Shown: positions 46,060 through 55,233, numbered from the stretch's first letter. The stretch: 64,000 bases of DNA from Micromonospora sp. CCTCC AA 2012012 (GCF_040499845.1 NZ_CP159342.1:2976001-3040000); one strand, 5' to 3'. Numbers and translations: made by a program. The notes: generated by a model not told the origin, from the letters alone.

Positions 46060-46655
46060 CGCCGCCCCTCCAGCAGCGGGTAGGCGGCGAGGAAGACCTG
46101 CACCGGTGCGGCGTCCGGCGCGTCGGGATCCGCCTCGGTGCGGTAGCGCTCCAGGACCTCCCACAGCTCCGCCTTGAGCGCCTCGACCCGGGCCGGCGGC
46201 ACGGTGAGGAAGGCGTCGCCCATGCCGAGGGCGTCCCGCCAGGCCGGTGACCACTCGTGCTGGACGGCGAACCAGCGCTCGGCGTGCGCGACGAGCAGTC
46301 GTACCTGGTCGCCCTGGATCCACTCGATGGCCGCCCGGGCGTCGGGGTCGTCGTCGAAGTCGCTCGGCTCCCAGTTGGTGACGTCGTGCGCGGCCCGCCA
46401 CCAGCGCTGCCGGCCGGTGCCCCGGTCGGGGTCCTCGACGACGAGGCCGACCTCGGCGAGCTGGCGCAGGTGATAGCTGGTGGCGCCGGTGTTGGTGTCG
46501 AGCAGCTGGGCGAGGGCGGTGGCGGTGGCCGGCCCGTGCACGCGCAGCGCGCCGACCAGGCGCATCCGCAGCGGGTGGGCGAGCACCCGCACCTGGCGGT
46601 GGTCGATCCGCACCGCGCGCACCGCCGGCGGGGTCTCCGGTTCGCGGTTCTCCAT
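46056..46655 (-). CDS. ArsR-type winged-helix transcriptional regulator
   Basis: A 199-residue repressor-like protein. The N-terminal half is an ArsR/HTH_20 winged helix: VLAHPLRMRLVGALRVHG, ATALAQLLDTNTGATSYHLR and QLAEVGLV. No metal-binding Cys pair is present, so it probably senses an organic ligand through the C-terminal half. The ATG at 46655 is preferred; an in-frame GTG at 46664 lies inside the operator. Its promoter carries two identical half-site palindromes (46660-46702), and the MFS gene is translationally coupled, so it likely represses both. Confidence 0.9.
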   Translation of the reverse strand: MENREPETPPAVRAVRIDHRQVRVLAHPLRMRLVGALRVHGPATATALAQLLDTNTGATSYHLRQLAEVGLVVEDPDRGTGRQRWWRAAHDVTNWEPSDFDDDPDARAAIEWIQGDQVRLLVAHAERWFAVQHEWSPAWRDALGMGDAFLTVPPARVEALKAELWEVLERYRTEADPDAPDAAPVQVFLAAYPLLEGRR

Positions 46656-46659
46656 GTCT

Positions 46660-46702
46660 TGCACAATATCTGTGCACAGTTGGTATGCACAAGAAGTGTG
46701 CA
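46660..46702 (-). promoter_or_regulatory. Twin operators and leaderless promoter of the ArsR-MFS operon
   Basis: Two palindromes of form TGCACA-N5-TGTGCA occur at 46660-46676 and 46686-46702, with centres 26 bp apart. Minus-strand TTGTGC (46686-46691) and TATTGT sit 18 nt apart inside them. Transcription would begin at or next to the ATG at 46655, so the mRNA is leaderless. Occupancy by a dimer at both sites would block RNA polymerase. Confidence 0.7.
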
Positions 46703-46727
46703 GGATGCGACGCGGCGGGAGCGCCGG

Positions 46728-47543
46728 TCAGCGGGCGAGGAGTTCGCGGACCCCGCGCAGCCGGGTCCGCAGCAGGGCGGCGGCGCGGGTGGAGTCGAGG
46801 CGTACCTCGGTGGGGCGGAGCACGCCGTGGGCGGCCCCGGTGGCGGTCTTCATCCCGGCCGGGTCGATGCCCTCCCGGCGGGCCACCAGCAGGCCCAGCT
46901 CGGCGCGGCTCACCGCGTCCGGACCGGCCACGTTGAGCGGGCCGGCGTGGTCCGACGGCACCAGTTCCAGGACGGCGGCGGCCAGATCCGTCACGTCGAC
47001 CGGGCAACGCCGCTCGTCGGTGAAGAGGGTGGCCCGGCCGGCGAGCGCGTCCCGGCAGAGCTGGATCTGCTTGCTCCCCTCCCCCAGGATCAGCGAGGTA
47101 CGCACCAGCACCGCCGCCGGGTCGATCGCCCGCACCGCGGTCTCCGCCGCCGCCTTGGCCGCCCCGTACGGGAAGACCGGCGAGGGCGGCTCGTCGTCCA
47201 GGTAGGGCGTGTCCCGACCGGCGTGCAGCGCGTCGCTGGACAGGTGCACCAGGCGGGCGCCCACCTCGGCGGCGGCGTACGCGACGTGCGCCGCCCCGTC
47301 GGCGGTGACCGCCCAGTCGGCGTACCGGTAGGGGGTGCCGATCACGGCGTCGGGGAGTACCCCGGTGACCAGCGCGCGCACGGCGGTCCGGTCGGTGACG
47401 TCGAGCCGACGCGCCTCGACCCCCGCCACCCGGACCGCCGCCGAGTGGTACGTCCCGACCACCCGCCACCCGTCCGCCACCGCCCGGCGACACACCTCGG
47501 CCCCGAGAAACCCACTCGCCCCCACCACCAGCACCGTCCCCAT
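46728..47543 (-). CDS. NAD(P)-dependent RmlD-like reductase/epimerase
   Basis: A 271-residue extended short-chain dehydrogenase. TVLVVGASGFLGAEVCRRA is the nucleotide-binding Gly-rich motif, and the catalytic YxxxK is present as YGAAK with a serine upstream (HLSSDALH). Overall layout fits the RmlD (dTDP-4-dehydrorhamnose reductase) branch, but no other rml genes are nearby, so the substrate is open. The ATG at 47543 has GGAGGG upstream; an earlier in-frame start is less likely. Confidence 0.86.
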   Translation of the reverse strand: MGTVLVVGASGFLGAEVCRRAVADGWRVVGTYHSAAVRVAGVEARRLDVTDRTAVRALVTGVLPDAVIGTPYRYADWAVTADGAAHVAYAAAEVGARLVHLSSDALHAGRDTPYLDDEPPSPVFPYGAAKAAAETAVRAIDPAAVLVRTSLILGEGSKQIQLCRDALAGRATLFTDERRCPVDVTDLAAAVLELVPSDHAGPLNVAGPDAVSRAELGLLVARREGIDPAGMKTATGAAHGVLRPTEVRLDSTRAAALLRTRLRGVRELLAR

Positions 47544-47567
47544 CCAGCCCTCCACCCACTCAGAAAC

Positions 47568-47622
47568 GATCAAGAGGTTCGCGTCACGCCGACCGGCGAA
47601 TCATGACGCAAACCTCTTGATC
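47568..47622. repeat. Long inverted repeat after aspS, probable terminator
   Basis: GATCAAGAGGTT (47568-47579) and AACCTCTTGATC (47611-47622) are perfect 12-bp inverted repeats. After one mismatch the arms continue with GCGTCA (47581-47586) and TGACGC (47604-47609). It lies 29 bases past the aspS stop and upstream of the reductase gene. The arms are AT-richer than surrounding DNA and could be a dispersed element as well as a terminator. Confidence 0.7.
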
Positions 47623-47650
47623 AACGGGGTGAGGCCCGGAGGGCCGGGGG

Positions 47651-49456
47651 TCAGACCGGGTCGGCCACCGGGGCGGCGGGGCCGGCGGTGCCGGCGTGGG
47701 GGCCGGTGGGGGCCTTCGGCTTGGCGTCGATGCCGGCTTCGGTGCGCTGTTGGGCGGTGATCGGGGTGGGGGCGCCGGTCAGCGGGTCGAAGCCGCCGCG
47801 GGTCTTCGGGAAGGCGATGACCTCGCGGATCGAGTCCGCGCCGGCGAGCAGCATGCAGACCCGGTCCCAGCCGAAGGCGATGCCGCCGTGCGGCGGGGCG
47901 CCGTACTTGAACGCCTCCAGCAGGAAGCCGAACTTGTCCTGCGCCTCCTCCAGGGTGATGCCGAGCAGGTCGAAGACCCGCTGCTGCACGTCGCCCCGGT
48001 GGATACGGATCGAGCCGCCGCCGATCTCGTTGCCGTTGCAGACGATGTCGTACGCGTACGCCAGCGCCCGGTCGGGGGCCTCCTCGAAGCGGTCCATCCA
48101 CTCGGCGTTCGGCGAGGTGAACGGGTGGTGCACGGCCGTCCAGCCGCCCTCGTCCGTGCGCTCGAACATCGGCGCGTCGACCACCCAGCAGAACGCCCAG
48201 GCGCTCTCGTCGACCAGCTTGGCCCGCTCGGCGATCTCGATCCGGGCCGCGCCGAGCAGCTCCTGCGCCTCGCGGGTGTTGGTGCTCGCGGCGAAGAAGA
48301 CCGCGTCGCCCGGCTTCGCGCCGACCGCGTCGGCCAGCCCGGCCAGGTGCTCGGCGGAGAGGTTCTTCGCCACCGGTCCCCGCGCCTCGCCGGTCTCCGC
48401 GTCGAGCACCACGTACGCCAGGCCCCGCGCGCCACGCGCCTTGGCCCAGTCCTGCCAGCCGTCCAGCTCCTTGCGGGTCTGGGCGGCGCCGCCCGGCATG
48501 ACGACCGCGCCGACGTACCCGCCCGCGTCGATCGCGCCGGCGAAGACCCGGAACGCGGTGCCGCGCAGGTAGTCGGTCAGCTCGGTCAGCTCGACGCCGT
48601 AGCGCAGGTCGGGCTTGTCGGAGCCGTACCGGGCCATCGCGTCGTGCCAGGTGATCCGCGGGATCGGCCGGGAGATCTCGTGCCCGGCCAGGTCCTTCCA
48701 GAGCGCCGACACGATCGCCTCGCCGAGGTCGATCACGTCGTCCTCGGTGACGAAGGACATCTCGATGTCGAGCTGGGTGAACTCCGGCTGCCGGTCGGCG
48801 CGGAAGTCCTCGTCGCGGTAGCAACGGGCGATCTGGTAGTACCGCTCCATGCCGCCGACCATCAGCAGCTGCTTGAACAGCTGCGGGGACTGCGGCAGGG
48901 CGTACCAGCTGCCCGGCTGGAGGCGGACCGGGACCAGGAAGTCGCGGGCGCCCTCCGGGGTGGACCGGGTCAGCGTCGGCGTCTCGATCTCCAGGAAGTC
49001 CCGCTCGTGCAGCACGCCCCGGGCGAGCTGGTTGGCCCGCGAGCGCAGCCGCATCGCCTTCGCCGGGCCGCCCCGACGCAGGTCCAGGTAGCGGTACTTG
49101 AGCCGGATGTCGTCGCCGGCCTCGACCTGGTCGTCCACCGGGAGCGGCAGCGGGGCCGCCTCGGAGAGCACCTCCAGCTCGCTGGCGGTCACCTCGACCT
49201 CACCGGTGGGCAGCTCCGGGTTCTCGTTGCCGGCCGGGCGGCGGGTCACCTCGCCGGTGACCTTCACGCAGAACTCGTTGCGCAGCGCGTGCGCGTCCTC
49301 CTCGCGGAAGACCACCTGGACCACGCCGGAGGCGTCGCGCAGGTCGACGAAGATGACACCGCCGTGGTCGCGCCGGCGGGCCACCCACCCGGCGAGGGTC
49401 ACCGTGGTGCCGGCGTCCGTCGCGCGCAGGCTGCCGGCGTCATGGGTACGGATCAC
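47651..49456 (-). CDS. aspS: Aspartate-tRNA ligase
   Basis: A 601-residue class II synthetase of bacterial type. The N-terminal OB fold ([20 protein letters not shown]) precedes the catalytic core with [33 protein letters not shown] and the motif 3 segment [17 protein letters not shown]-like insertion (about 290-420) is included. A Pro/Ala tail of about 30 residues is an extension. The GTG at 49456 has GAGGAG upstream. Whether it is discriminating (Asp only) or also charges tRNA-Asn depends on GatCAB elsewhere. Confidence 0.97.
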   Translation of the reverse strand: MIRTHDAGSLRATDAGTTVTLAGWVARRRDHGGVIFVDLRDASGVVQVVFREEDAHALRNEFCVKVTGEVTRRPAGNENPELPTGEVEVTASELEVLSEAAPLPLPVDDQVEAGDDIRLKYRYLDLRRGGPAKAMRLRSRANQLARGVLHERDFLEIETPTLTRSTPEGARDFLVPVRLQPGSWYALPQSPQLFKQLLMVGGMERYYQIARCYRDEDFRADRQPEFTQLDIEMSFVTEDDVIDLGEAIVSALWKDLAGHEISRPIPRITWHDAMARYGSDKPDLRYGVELTELTDYLRGTAFRVFAGAIDAGGYVGAVVMPGGAAQTRKELDGWQDWAKARGARGLAYVVLDAETGEARGPVAKNLSAEHLAGLADAVGAKPGDAVFFAASTNTREAQELLGAARIEIAERAKLVDESAWAFCWVVDAPMFERTDEGGWTAVHHPFTSPNAEWMDRFEEAPDRALAYAYDIVCNGNEIGGGSIRIHRGDVQQRVFDLLGITLEEAQDKFGFLLEAFKYGAPPHGGIAFGWDRVCMLLAGADSIREVIAFPKTRGGFDPLTGAPTPITAQQRTEAGIDAKPKAPTGPHAGTAGPAAPVADPV

Positions 49457-49580
49457 GACTTGCGTCTCCTCATCTGCGGTACGTCTGCTCCCCCGCATTC
49501 TGTCAGCCTCCGTACCCGCCCGGTCGGGGGGTGAGGAAGGGCACCCGCCCGACACCGGCGGCACGCCGTACGGTGTGCCG

Positions 49581-50195
49581 GTGCGCGTCGTACCCCCGTG
49601 GGCCCTGCTCTCCGCCGCCGCCGCGCCGGTCCTGCTGATCGGCGGCTGGACCGTCGCCGCGGCCCGGCAGCCCGGCGGCTTCGACCCGGTCGCCGGGACG
49701 ATCAGCGCGCTCGCCGCGCGGGACGCCACCGACCGGTGGATCATGACGGCCGCCCTGCTCGGCCTCGGACTGTGCCACTGCGTGACCGCGGCCGGGCTGC
49801 GACCGCTGCGCCGCGCCGGCCGGCTGGTGCTGGCGCTCGGCGGTGTCGCCACCGTCGCCGTCGCCGCCTTCCCGCTCCCGGCCGGGGGCGGCTCCTCGGC
49901 CGCGCACGGCGTCGCCGCCGCGGTCGCCTTCGCCGCGCTGGCCCTCTGGCCGGCCGCCGCGATCCCCGGCCGCCGCGCCGGCCTGCCGGCATCCGGGGGT
50001 ACGACCGCGGCCGTGCTGCTGGCGGCCCCGGTCGCCTGGTTCGCGGTGGAGCTGGTCACCGGTGGTCCCCGGATCGGGCTGGCCGAGCGGGTGGCCGCCG
50101 GCGCGGAGGCGCTCTGCCCGCTCCTGGTCGTGCTCGCCCTCCGCCGGTCGTCCCGGCTCAGCCCTCGTCGGTGGGGAGCAGGTGGTGGACGGTGA
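49581..50195 (+). CDS. DUF998 family membrane protein
   Basis: A 204-residue integral membrane protein with about six hydrophobic helices, including [19 protein letters not shown] and [15 protein letters not shown]. Short charged loops such as [18 protein letters not shown] are typical of DUF998. Function is unknown. The GTG at 49581 is used; another GTG two codons earlier is possible, and neither has a strong Shine-Dalgarno. Its end overlaps the convergent MFS-ABM gene by 38 bases. Confidence 0.78.
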   Translation: MRVVPPWALLSAAAAPVLLIGGWTVAAARQPGGFDPVAGTISALAARDATDRWIMTAALLGLGLCHCVTAAGLRPLRRAGRLVLALGGVATVAVAAFPLPAGGGSSAAHGVAAAVAFAALALWPAAAIPGRRAGLPASGGTTAAVLLAAPVAWFAVELVTGGPRIGLAERVAAGAEALCPLLVVLALRRSSRLSPRRWGAGGGR

Positions 50196-51762
50196 CGGGC
50201 TCCTCGGCGAGGGCCCGCGCGCGTTCCTCGGCCGCCCGGTCGGCGCCGGTGAGCCGGCCGCCGTGCTGGCGCAGGTGCTCCTCCCAGGACGGCACCTGAT
50301 AGACCTCGACGAAGCCGTGCGGGCGCTCACCGGCCCGGAAGAGTCCCCACCGCATCGCCCCGGTACGCCGACGGGACCGGCCGACGGCCTGCATCGCCTC
50401 GACGAACTCCCGCTGCCGCTCCGGCGGTACCGTGTAGGAGACGGTGACCAGCACCGGCCCGCCGCGCGGCTCGGCGTCGAGGGCGAGGTGCGGCTCCGGC
50501 CAGTAGACGGCCGGGTTCCGGTCGACGCCGCCGGTCTCCCGCAGCGGCCAGAGCAGCACGCTCAGCGCGCCGACCGCCATCACCGCCCCGGCGACGGCGA
50601 GCGCGACGACCAGGCTGGTCACCTCGCCGAGCGCGCCCCAGGCCACCGCGCCGAGCGCCTGCCCACCGGCGAAGATCATCTGGTAGACGGAGAGGCCCCG
50701 GGCCCGCACCCAGCCGGGGAGGAAGAGCTGCATGGCGGCGTTGATGCTGGACATCACCGTCATCCAGGCCAGCCCGGCGGGGACCAGGGCCGCGACCGCC
50801 AGCAGCGGCACCGGCACCAGGGCGAGGACCAGCAGCACGCCGGCATAGAGCAGGCCGGCGAGCAGCAGCAGGTGGTTGCTGGTGAGCACCCGGCGGATCC
50901 GGGGCAGCACCAGGGCGCCGGCCACCGCGCCGACGCCGAGCGCGCCGAGCAGCACGCCGTAGCCGCCGGCGCCGAGGCCGAGGCGACGGCTGGCGACCAG
51001 CGGCAGCAGGGCCCAGAGCGCGCTGCCGGGCACCACGAAGAGCGCCGCGCGCAGCAGGATCCGGCGGACCACCGGGGAGTGCCGGACGTACCGGCCGCCG
51101 GCCCGGAGCGCGGCGGTGAACCGCTCCGGCAGGTGGTGGGTGTCGGGCCGCGCGGGCCGCCACCGCAGCAGGGCCACCGCGAAGATCACGAACGAGGCGG
51201 CGTTGACCGCGAAGACCACCGCCACGCCGGCCTGCGCCACCAGCAGACCGGCCACCGCGGGGCCGACGGAGCGGGCCAGGTTGACGCTGATCGAGCCGAG
51301 CGCGGCGGCGGAGACGAGCTGGGCGCGGGGCACCAGCTCCGGGATCACGGCCTGCCAGGCGGGCAGGGTGAGCGCCTGCCCGACGCCGAGGCCGAAGGTG
51401 AGGGTGAGCAGCAGGGCGGGCGGCATCCGGTCGGCCGCGGTGAGCGCGGTGAGCAGCACGCCGACCGCGGCCAGGAAGCCCTGCACCCCGATCAGCAGCC
51501 GACGCCGGTCGAGGGTGTCCGCGAGGGCCCCGGCCGGCAGCGCCAACAGCAGCACGGGCAGCATGCTGGCGGTCTGCACCAGGGAGACCAGGGTCGGGGC
51601 GTTGGGCCGGTCCACCAGCAGCCACTGGGCGCCGACGGTCTGCATCCAGGTGCCGATGTTGCTGGCCAGCACCGCGAGCCAGAGGCTGCGGAACGCGGCG
51701 ACGCGCAGCGGGGCCCAGGCGGACGCGGGATGCTCGGCGGTCGGTGTCACGGGGGTGCTCAC
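50158..51762 (-). CDS. MFS transporter fused to a C-terminal ABM-like domain
   Basis: A 534-residue protein. Residues 1-410 form a 12-helix MFS_3-type permease, with [14 protein letters not shown] early and [13 protein letters not shown] as motif A. Residues about 435-534 are a ferredoxin-like ABM fold ([17 protein letters not shown], then [20 protein letters not shown]). The ABM half resembles small quinol monooxygenases, but no catalytic residue can be assigned. The fused domain could sense or modify the transported compound. The GTG at 51762 has no clear Shine-Dalgarno. Confidence 0.88.
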   Translation of the reverse strand: MSTPVTPTAEHPASAWAPLRVAAFRSLWLAVLASNIGTWMQTVGAQWLLVDRPNAPTLVSLVQTASMLPVLLLALPAGALADTLDRRRLLIGVQGFLAAVGVLLTALTAADRMPPALLLTLTFGLGVGQALTLPAWQAVIPELVPRAQLVSAAALGSISVNLARSVGPAVAGLLVAQAGVAVVFAVNAASFVIFAVALLRWRPARPDTHHLPERFTAALRAGGRYVRHSPVVRRILLRAALFVVPGSALWALLPLVASRRLGLGAGGYGVLLGALGVGAVAGALVLPRIRRVLTSNHLLLLAGLLYAGVLLVLALVPVPLLAVAALVPAGLAWMTVMSSINAAMQLFLPGWVRARGLSVYQMIFAGGQALGAVAWGALGEVTSLVVALAVAGAVMAVGALSVLLWPLRETGGVDRNPAVYWPEPHLALDAEPRGGPVLVTVSYTVPPERQREFVEAMQAVGRSRRRTGAMRWGLFRAGERPHGFVEVYQVPSWEEHLRQHGGRLTGADRAAEERARALAEEPVTVHHLLPTDEG

Positions 51763-51842
51763 CGGGCGGAACGTACCCCGCCGGGGCCGGGTCAGTCCGG
51801 TGATCCACGATCCCGGCCGGCCGGGCGGCGACGCCGCACGCG

Positions 51843-51874
51843 GAGCGGGCCGCCGGTCACCCGGCGGCCCGCTC
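51843..51874 (-). terminator. Hairpin after the S1 protease gene
   Basis: GAGCGGGCCGCCGG (51843-51856) and CCGGCGGCCCGCTC (51861-51874) form a perfect 14-bp stem with a 4-nt loop, 13 bases past the protease stop. Confidence 0.85.
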
Positions 51875-51887
51875 GCGAGGGGGTCGA

Positions 51888-52937
51888 TCAGTAGACGCTG
51901 ACGCCGTAGACGCTCAGCGGCTCGGTGACCGGCTGGAAGTAGGTGGTGCCGCCGGAGGAGCAGTTGCCGCTGCCGCCGGAGGTGAGGCCCAGGGCGGTGG
52001 TGCCGGCGAAGAGCGAGCCACCGCTGTCGCCACCCTCGGCGCAGACGTTGGTCCGGATCAGGCCGGAGACGGAGCCCTCGGCGTAGTTCACCGTGGCGCC
52101 GGTGGCCTGGACGGAACCGCTGTGCACGCCGGTGGTGCTGCCGCTGCGCTTGACGGCCTGGCCGACGTACGCGTTGCCGGCGCTGGTGATGTCCTGGTAG
52201 CTGCCGTTGTAGAGGTAGACGTTGCCGGGCGGCGTGCTGCCGTTGGTGTAGCGCACGATGCCGTAGTCGTTGCCCGGGAAGCTGGTGCCGGCCCGGCTGC
52301 CCAGCACGGTGGTCTGGCTGGAGTTGGAGTACCAGGTCGTGCCGAGGTTGGTGCAGTGCCCGGCGGTGAGGAAGTAGTACGTCGTGCCGCTGCGGACGTT
52401 GAAGCCGAGCGAGCAGCGGTAGCCACCGGTGTAGATGGCCTGGCCGCCGGAGAGGCGCTTGCTCAGCACGCCGGGCTCGGAGACGACCCGGACCGCGCCG
52501 TTGGTCCGCGCGGCGGCGGCCTTGACCTTGTCCAGCTTGGCGCCGGTCACGGTGCTGTCGACGGAGACCACGACCTGGTTGGTGGCCGCGTCGGTCCACC
52601 AGGCGGTGCCGGGGATCCTGGCGGACCGCTCCAGCTCGCTGGTGGCGGCCTTGAGGGCGGCGGCGCCCCGGGTGACCAGCTTCGGGGTGGCGCCGGCGGC
52701 GCGGACCGTGCGGGCGGCGGCGGCGTCGGTGACGGCGACGACCATCCTGCCGTTGGCGTCGGCGTACGTGCCGGCGGCGCGGTCGCCGAGCCGCTGGGCC
52801 AGGCTGGCCGCGGCGTCGGGGGAAGCGGGCGAGGAGGGGGCGGCCTGGGCGGGCGCGCCGAGCAGCGAGCCGGCAACCAGGGTTCCGGCGACGGCGACGG
52901 TGACGGCGCGACGGAGCGATGACCTCGTGGGTCGCAT
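51888..52937 (-). CDS. Secreted S1 family serine protease (streptogrisin-like), prepro form
   Basis: A 349-residue secreted protease. A signal peptide (about 1-32) is followed by a propeptide to about 160, then a mature chymotrypsin-fold domain with [16 protein letters not shown]. The triad is His194 (TAGHC), Asp224 (NDYGIVRY) and Ser305 (GDSGGS). Cysteine pairs flank the His and Ser, as in streptogrisins, and the fold matches alpha-lytic-type enzymes whose propeptides guide folding. The ATG at 52937 begins RPTRSSLRR. It diverges from the SGNH hydrolase gene across an AT-rich gap, suggesting shared control of exoenzymes. Confidence 0.95.
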   Translation of the reverse strand: MRPTRSSLRRAVTVAVAGTLVAGSLLGAPAQAAPSSPASPDAAASLAQRLGDRAAGTYADANGRMVVAVTDAAAARTVRAAGATPKLVTRGAAALKAATSELERSARIPGTAWWTDAATNQVVVSVDSTVTGAKLDKVKAAAARTNGAVRVVSEPGVLSKRLSGGQAIYTGGYRCSLGFNVRSGTTYYFLTAGHCTNLGTTWYSNSSQTTVLGSRAGTSFPGNDYGIVRYTNGSTPPGNVYLYNGSYQDITSAGNAYVGQAVKRSGSTTGVHSGSVQATGATVNYAEGSVSGLIRTNVCAEGGDSGGSLFAGTTALGLTSGGSGNCSSGGTTYFQPVTEPLSVYGVSVY

Positions 52938-53106
52938 GTACAGCCTCCCGGATGGGGGATGGGGGCCCCGCAGGTGGCGGGCCCTGGACCGACCCGGCGG
53001 AGCTGGGGGAACCGGCCGGGCTGGACTGAAGTATTCACATATTTAAGATCGTTGACAAGAGTCGGCTACGTCCGAATTCACCCAACGGCCACATGTAACA
53101 CCGTCG

Positions 53107-53140
53107 CCACATTGTGGACACCGACTGTCATCTATACGAT
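53107..53140 (+). promoter_or_regulatory. Promoter and palindrome for the SGNH hydrolase
   Basis: TTGTGG (53112-53117) and TACGAT (53135-53140) are 17 nt apart. A palindrome CCACATTGTGG (53107-53117) overlaps the -35. The surrounding 53030-53140 is AT-rich compared with the rest of the window, as expected of a divergent promoter region. Confidence 0.5.
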
Positions 53141-53184
53141 CCGGTCACCGTCGCATTACCGGCACCCGAGACCCGGAGGCCACG

Positions 53185-54015
53185 ATGACCACCCCCCGAC
53201 GCCTGCTGGCCACGCTCGCCAGCCTCACCGCCCTCGTCCTGCTCGGCGCCGACCCGGCCGCCGCAGCCACCACCCCGCCGCCCAACTCGATGGCCAGCCT
53301 GGGTGACTCGATCACCCGCGGCTTCAACGCCTGCGGCTGGTACGTCGACTGCACCTCGCGGTCGTTCAGCACCGGCGACTACTCCACGGTGAACAGCCAG
53401 TACCTGCGCATCCGCGCGGTCAACTCCGCTATCGGTGGCCGCAACTACAACGACGCCCGCAGCGGCGCCAAGTCCGCCGACATGTACGGCCAGGCCGGCA
53501 CCGCGGTCAGCCAGGGCGTCGACTACGTCACCCTGCTGATCGGCGCGAACGACGCCTGCACCGGCTCGGAGTCGACGATGACGCCGGTGTCGACGTACCG
53601 GGCGAACATCGACAGCGCGCTGAACCGGATCAAGGCCGGCCTGCCGGGCGCCCGGGTCGAGGTGATCAGCGTGCCGGACATCTACCGCCTCTGGTACATC
53701 GGCAAGGACAGCGGCAGCGCCCGCAGCACCTGGTCGGCCTTCGGCATCTGCCAGTCGATGCTGGCCAACCCGACCTCGACCGCCCAGGCCGACGTGGACC
53801 GGCGAGCCCGGGTCCGGCAGCGGGTGATCGACTTCAACACCCAGCTCGCCCAGGCCTGCGCCGCGTACGGCGCGAACTGCGACTTCGACGACAACGCGGT
53901 GTTCAACTACCCGTTCGTGCTCGGCCAGGTCTCCACCTGGGACTACTTCCACCCCAACACCAGCGGCCAGGCGGTGCTGGCCAGCATCTCGTACGCCAAC
54001 GGTTTCGGCTGGTAG
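53185..54015 (+). CDS. Secreted SGNH/GDSL hydrolase
   Basis: A 276-residue exported esterase/lipase-like protein. The signal peptide covers about 1-28. Block I is SLGDSITRG with nucleophile Ser42, block III is GAND at 120-123, and block V is DYFHP with Asp253 and His256. Several Cys residues suggest disulfides, consistent with secretion. The ATG at 53185 follows GGAGG by 6 nt. The natural ester substrate is unknown; carbohydrate or lipid esters are typical for the family. Confidence 0.93.
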   Translation: MTTPRRLLATLASLTALVLLGADPAAAATTPPPNSMASLGDSITRGFNACGWYVDCTSRSFSTGDYSTVNSQYLRIRAVNSAIGGRNYNDARSGAKSADMYGQAGTAVSQGVDYVTLLIGANDACTGSESTMTPVSTYRANIDSALNRIKAGLPGARVEVISVPDIYRLWYIGKDSGSARSTWSAFGICQSMLANPTSTAQADVDRRARVRQRVIDFNTQLAQACAAYGANCDFDDNAVFNYPFVLGQVSTWDYFHPNTSGQAVLASISYANGFGW

Positions 54016-54028
54016 CCCTCCCCGGGCG

Positions 54029-54061
54029 CGGCGCGCGGGCGGCCGGACCGCCCGCGCGCCG
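54029..54061. terminator. Bidirectional terminator between SGNH hydrolase and HxlR genes
   Basis: CGGCGCGCGGGCGG (54029-54042) pairs perfectly with CCGCCCGCGCGCCG (54048-54061) around a 5-nt loop, between convergent genes. Confidence 0.88.
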
Positions 54062-54078
54062 GGTCGTGGCCGACCCGG

Positions 54079-54552
54079 TCAGACCCGGCGGTGTGCCCCC
54101 GGCCCGGGCCGGGGCAGCACGTCGCGCGGGTCGGCCACCGCGTGCCCCTCGGCGCAGCGCAGCTCCGCGTGGACCTCGGCGCCGCAGTCGCGGTGCGTCA
54201 CGCGCAGCGGCGAGCCCTCGGGATCGGCGAGATAGCGGTCGCCCCAGCCGAGGACGGCCACCAGCACCGGCCACAGGTCGAGGCCCTTGTCGGTGAGCCG
54301 GTACTCGTGCCGCTCCCGACTGCCCGGCTCCCGGTACGGCTCGCGCCGCAGCACGCCCTGCTCGACCAGCATGGCGAGGCGGTTGGTGAGCACCTGGCGC
54401 GGGATGCCGGTGCGCACGCGCATGTCGTCGAAGCGGCGGATGCCGTTGAAGACCTCGCGGAGCACGACGAGCGTCCACCGCTCGCCGAGGATCTCCATCG
54501 CGCGGGCGATGGTGCAGTTCTGCACCGACCAGTCCAGTGCCGCGGGTCTCAT
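54079..54552 (-). CDS. HxlR-family winged-helix regulator
   Basis: A 157-residue DNA-binding protein. CTIARAMEILGERWTLVVLRE and FDDMRVRTGIPRQVLTNRL are the diagnostic HxlR winged-helix segments; EYRLTDKGLDLWPVL completes the wing. The single Cys in the N-terminal QNCTIA resembles the redox-sensing cysteine of HypR/QorR types, so oxidant or electrophile sensing is possible. The ATG at 54552 has a -10-like TAGCCT just 7 bases upstream, so the transcript is probably leaderless. It diverges from the thioesterase gene across a 55-base palindromic promoter. Confidence 0.9.
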   Translation of the reverse strand: MRPAALDWSVQNCTIARAMEILGERWTLVVLREVFNGIRRFDDMRVRTGIPRQVLTNRLAMLVEQGVLRREPYREPGSRERHEYRLTDKGLDLWPVLVAVLGWGDRYLADPEGSPLRVTHRDCGAEVHAELRCAEGHAVADPRDVLPRPGPGAHRRV

Positions 54553-54559
54553 GCCGACC

Positions 54560-54606
54560 AGGCTAGGTCTGATTGACAGACTCAGCAACGCGTTGCAGGC
54601 TGAGTC
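54560..54606. promoter_or_regulatory. Divergent promoters with nested palindrome (HxlR / thioesterase)
   Basis: A perfect palindrome GCAACGCGTTGC (54585-54596) lies within a wider inverted repeat GACTCAGC (54579-54586) / GCTGAGTC (54599-54606). Minus strand: TTGCTG, 17 nt, TAGCCT (54560-54565). Plus strand: TTGACA (54573-54578), 17 nt, CAGGCT. Both spacers contain the palindrome, so one bound dimer would silence both genes. HxlR is the obvious candidate ligand. Confidence 0.6.
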
Positions 54607-54607
54607 C

Positions 54608-55114
54608 ATGACACAGACGCAGGACCGCAGCCGTACCTTCTCCTGGTCCGACCCGGCGGCCGGCGCGGCCCACGTCGGCCGGCGCGGCGGCCTGGACCTG
54701 CTCCGCGCCATGATCGCCGGCGAGCTGGCCGCGCCGCCGATCATGCACCTGATCGACATGGCCCGGATGGAGGCCGACGAGGGCCGCGTCGCCGTCGAGC
54801 TGGTCCCCCAGGAGTTCCACTACAACCCGCTCGGCACCGTGCACGGCGGTGTCATCTCCACCCTGCTGGACACCGCCGCCGCCTGCGCCGTGCACACCAC
54901 CCTGCCGGCCGGCGTCGGCTACACCTCGCTCGACCTGAACGTGAAGTTCCTCCGCTCGGTCACCGTGGCCTCCGGCATGCTGCGCTGCGAGGGCACGGTG
55001 CTCCAGCGGGGCCGGCGCACCGCGCTGGCCGAGGCCCGGCTCACCGACGGCCGTGACCGGCTGATCGCGCACGCCACGTCCAGCTGCCTCCTCTTCGACC
55101 TCCCGCCCACCTGA
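54608..55114 (+). CDS. PaaI family hot-dog thioesterase
   Basis: A 168-residue acyl-CoA thioesterase-like protein. The hot-dog fold signature YNPLGTVHGGVISTLLDTAA carries the catalytic His-Gly-Gly, and YTSLDLNVKFLRSV is the following strand. Such enzymes hydrolyse phenylacetyl- or medium-chain acyl-CoAs. The ATG at 54608 is close to the inferred transcription start, so translation may be leaderless. Control by the divergent HxlR regulator is likely. Confidence 0.88.
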   Translation: MTQTQDRSRTFSWSDPAAGAAHVGRRGGLDLLRAMIAGELAAPPIMHLIDMARMEADEGRVAVELVPQEFHYNPLGTVHGGVISTLLDTAAACAVHTTLPAGVGYTSLDLNVKFLRSVTVASGMLRCEGTVLQRGRRTALAEARLTDGRDRLIAHATSSCLLFDLPPT

Positions 55115-55137
55115 CCCCATCCACGGTCGAGCGCCCG

Positions 55138-55203
55138 CTTTCCGGGAAAGAGTGGCCTCGGGACGCGGAATGGCCACTCTTTCCGGGAAAGAGCGGCCAT
55201 TCC
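55138..55203. repeat. Stacked palindromes between convergent thioesterase and desaturase genes
   Basis: Palindrome 2 has arms GGAATGGCCACTCTTTCC (55167-55184) and GGAAAGAGCGGCCATTCC (55186-55203), one mismatch, with a single-base centre. Palindrome 1 (55138-55157, CTTTCCGGGAAAGAGTGGCC) is an inverted copy of its left half with one mismatch. TTTCCGGGAAA thus occurs twice. The arrangement gives alternative hairpins and could terminate both genes, or be a mobile-repeat remnant. Confidence 0.75.
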
Positions 55204-55233
55204 TAGGGGCGGGCGCGGAGCGCGCGGCGCGGG

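Noticed and set aside
49098..49580. Longer N-terminus for the DUF998 protein
   Set aside because: The frame upstream runs through the antisense of aspS and lacks membrane-protein character; homology-like sequence begins at about 49581.
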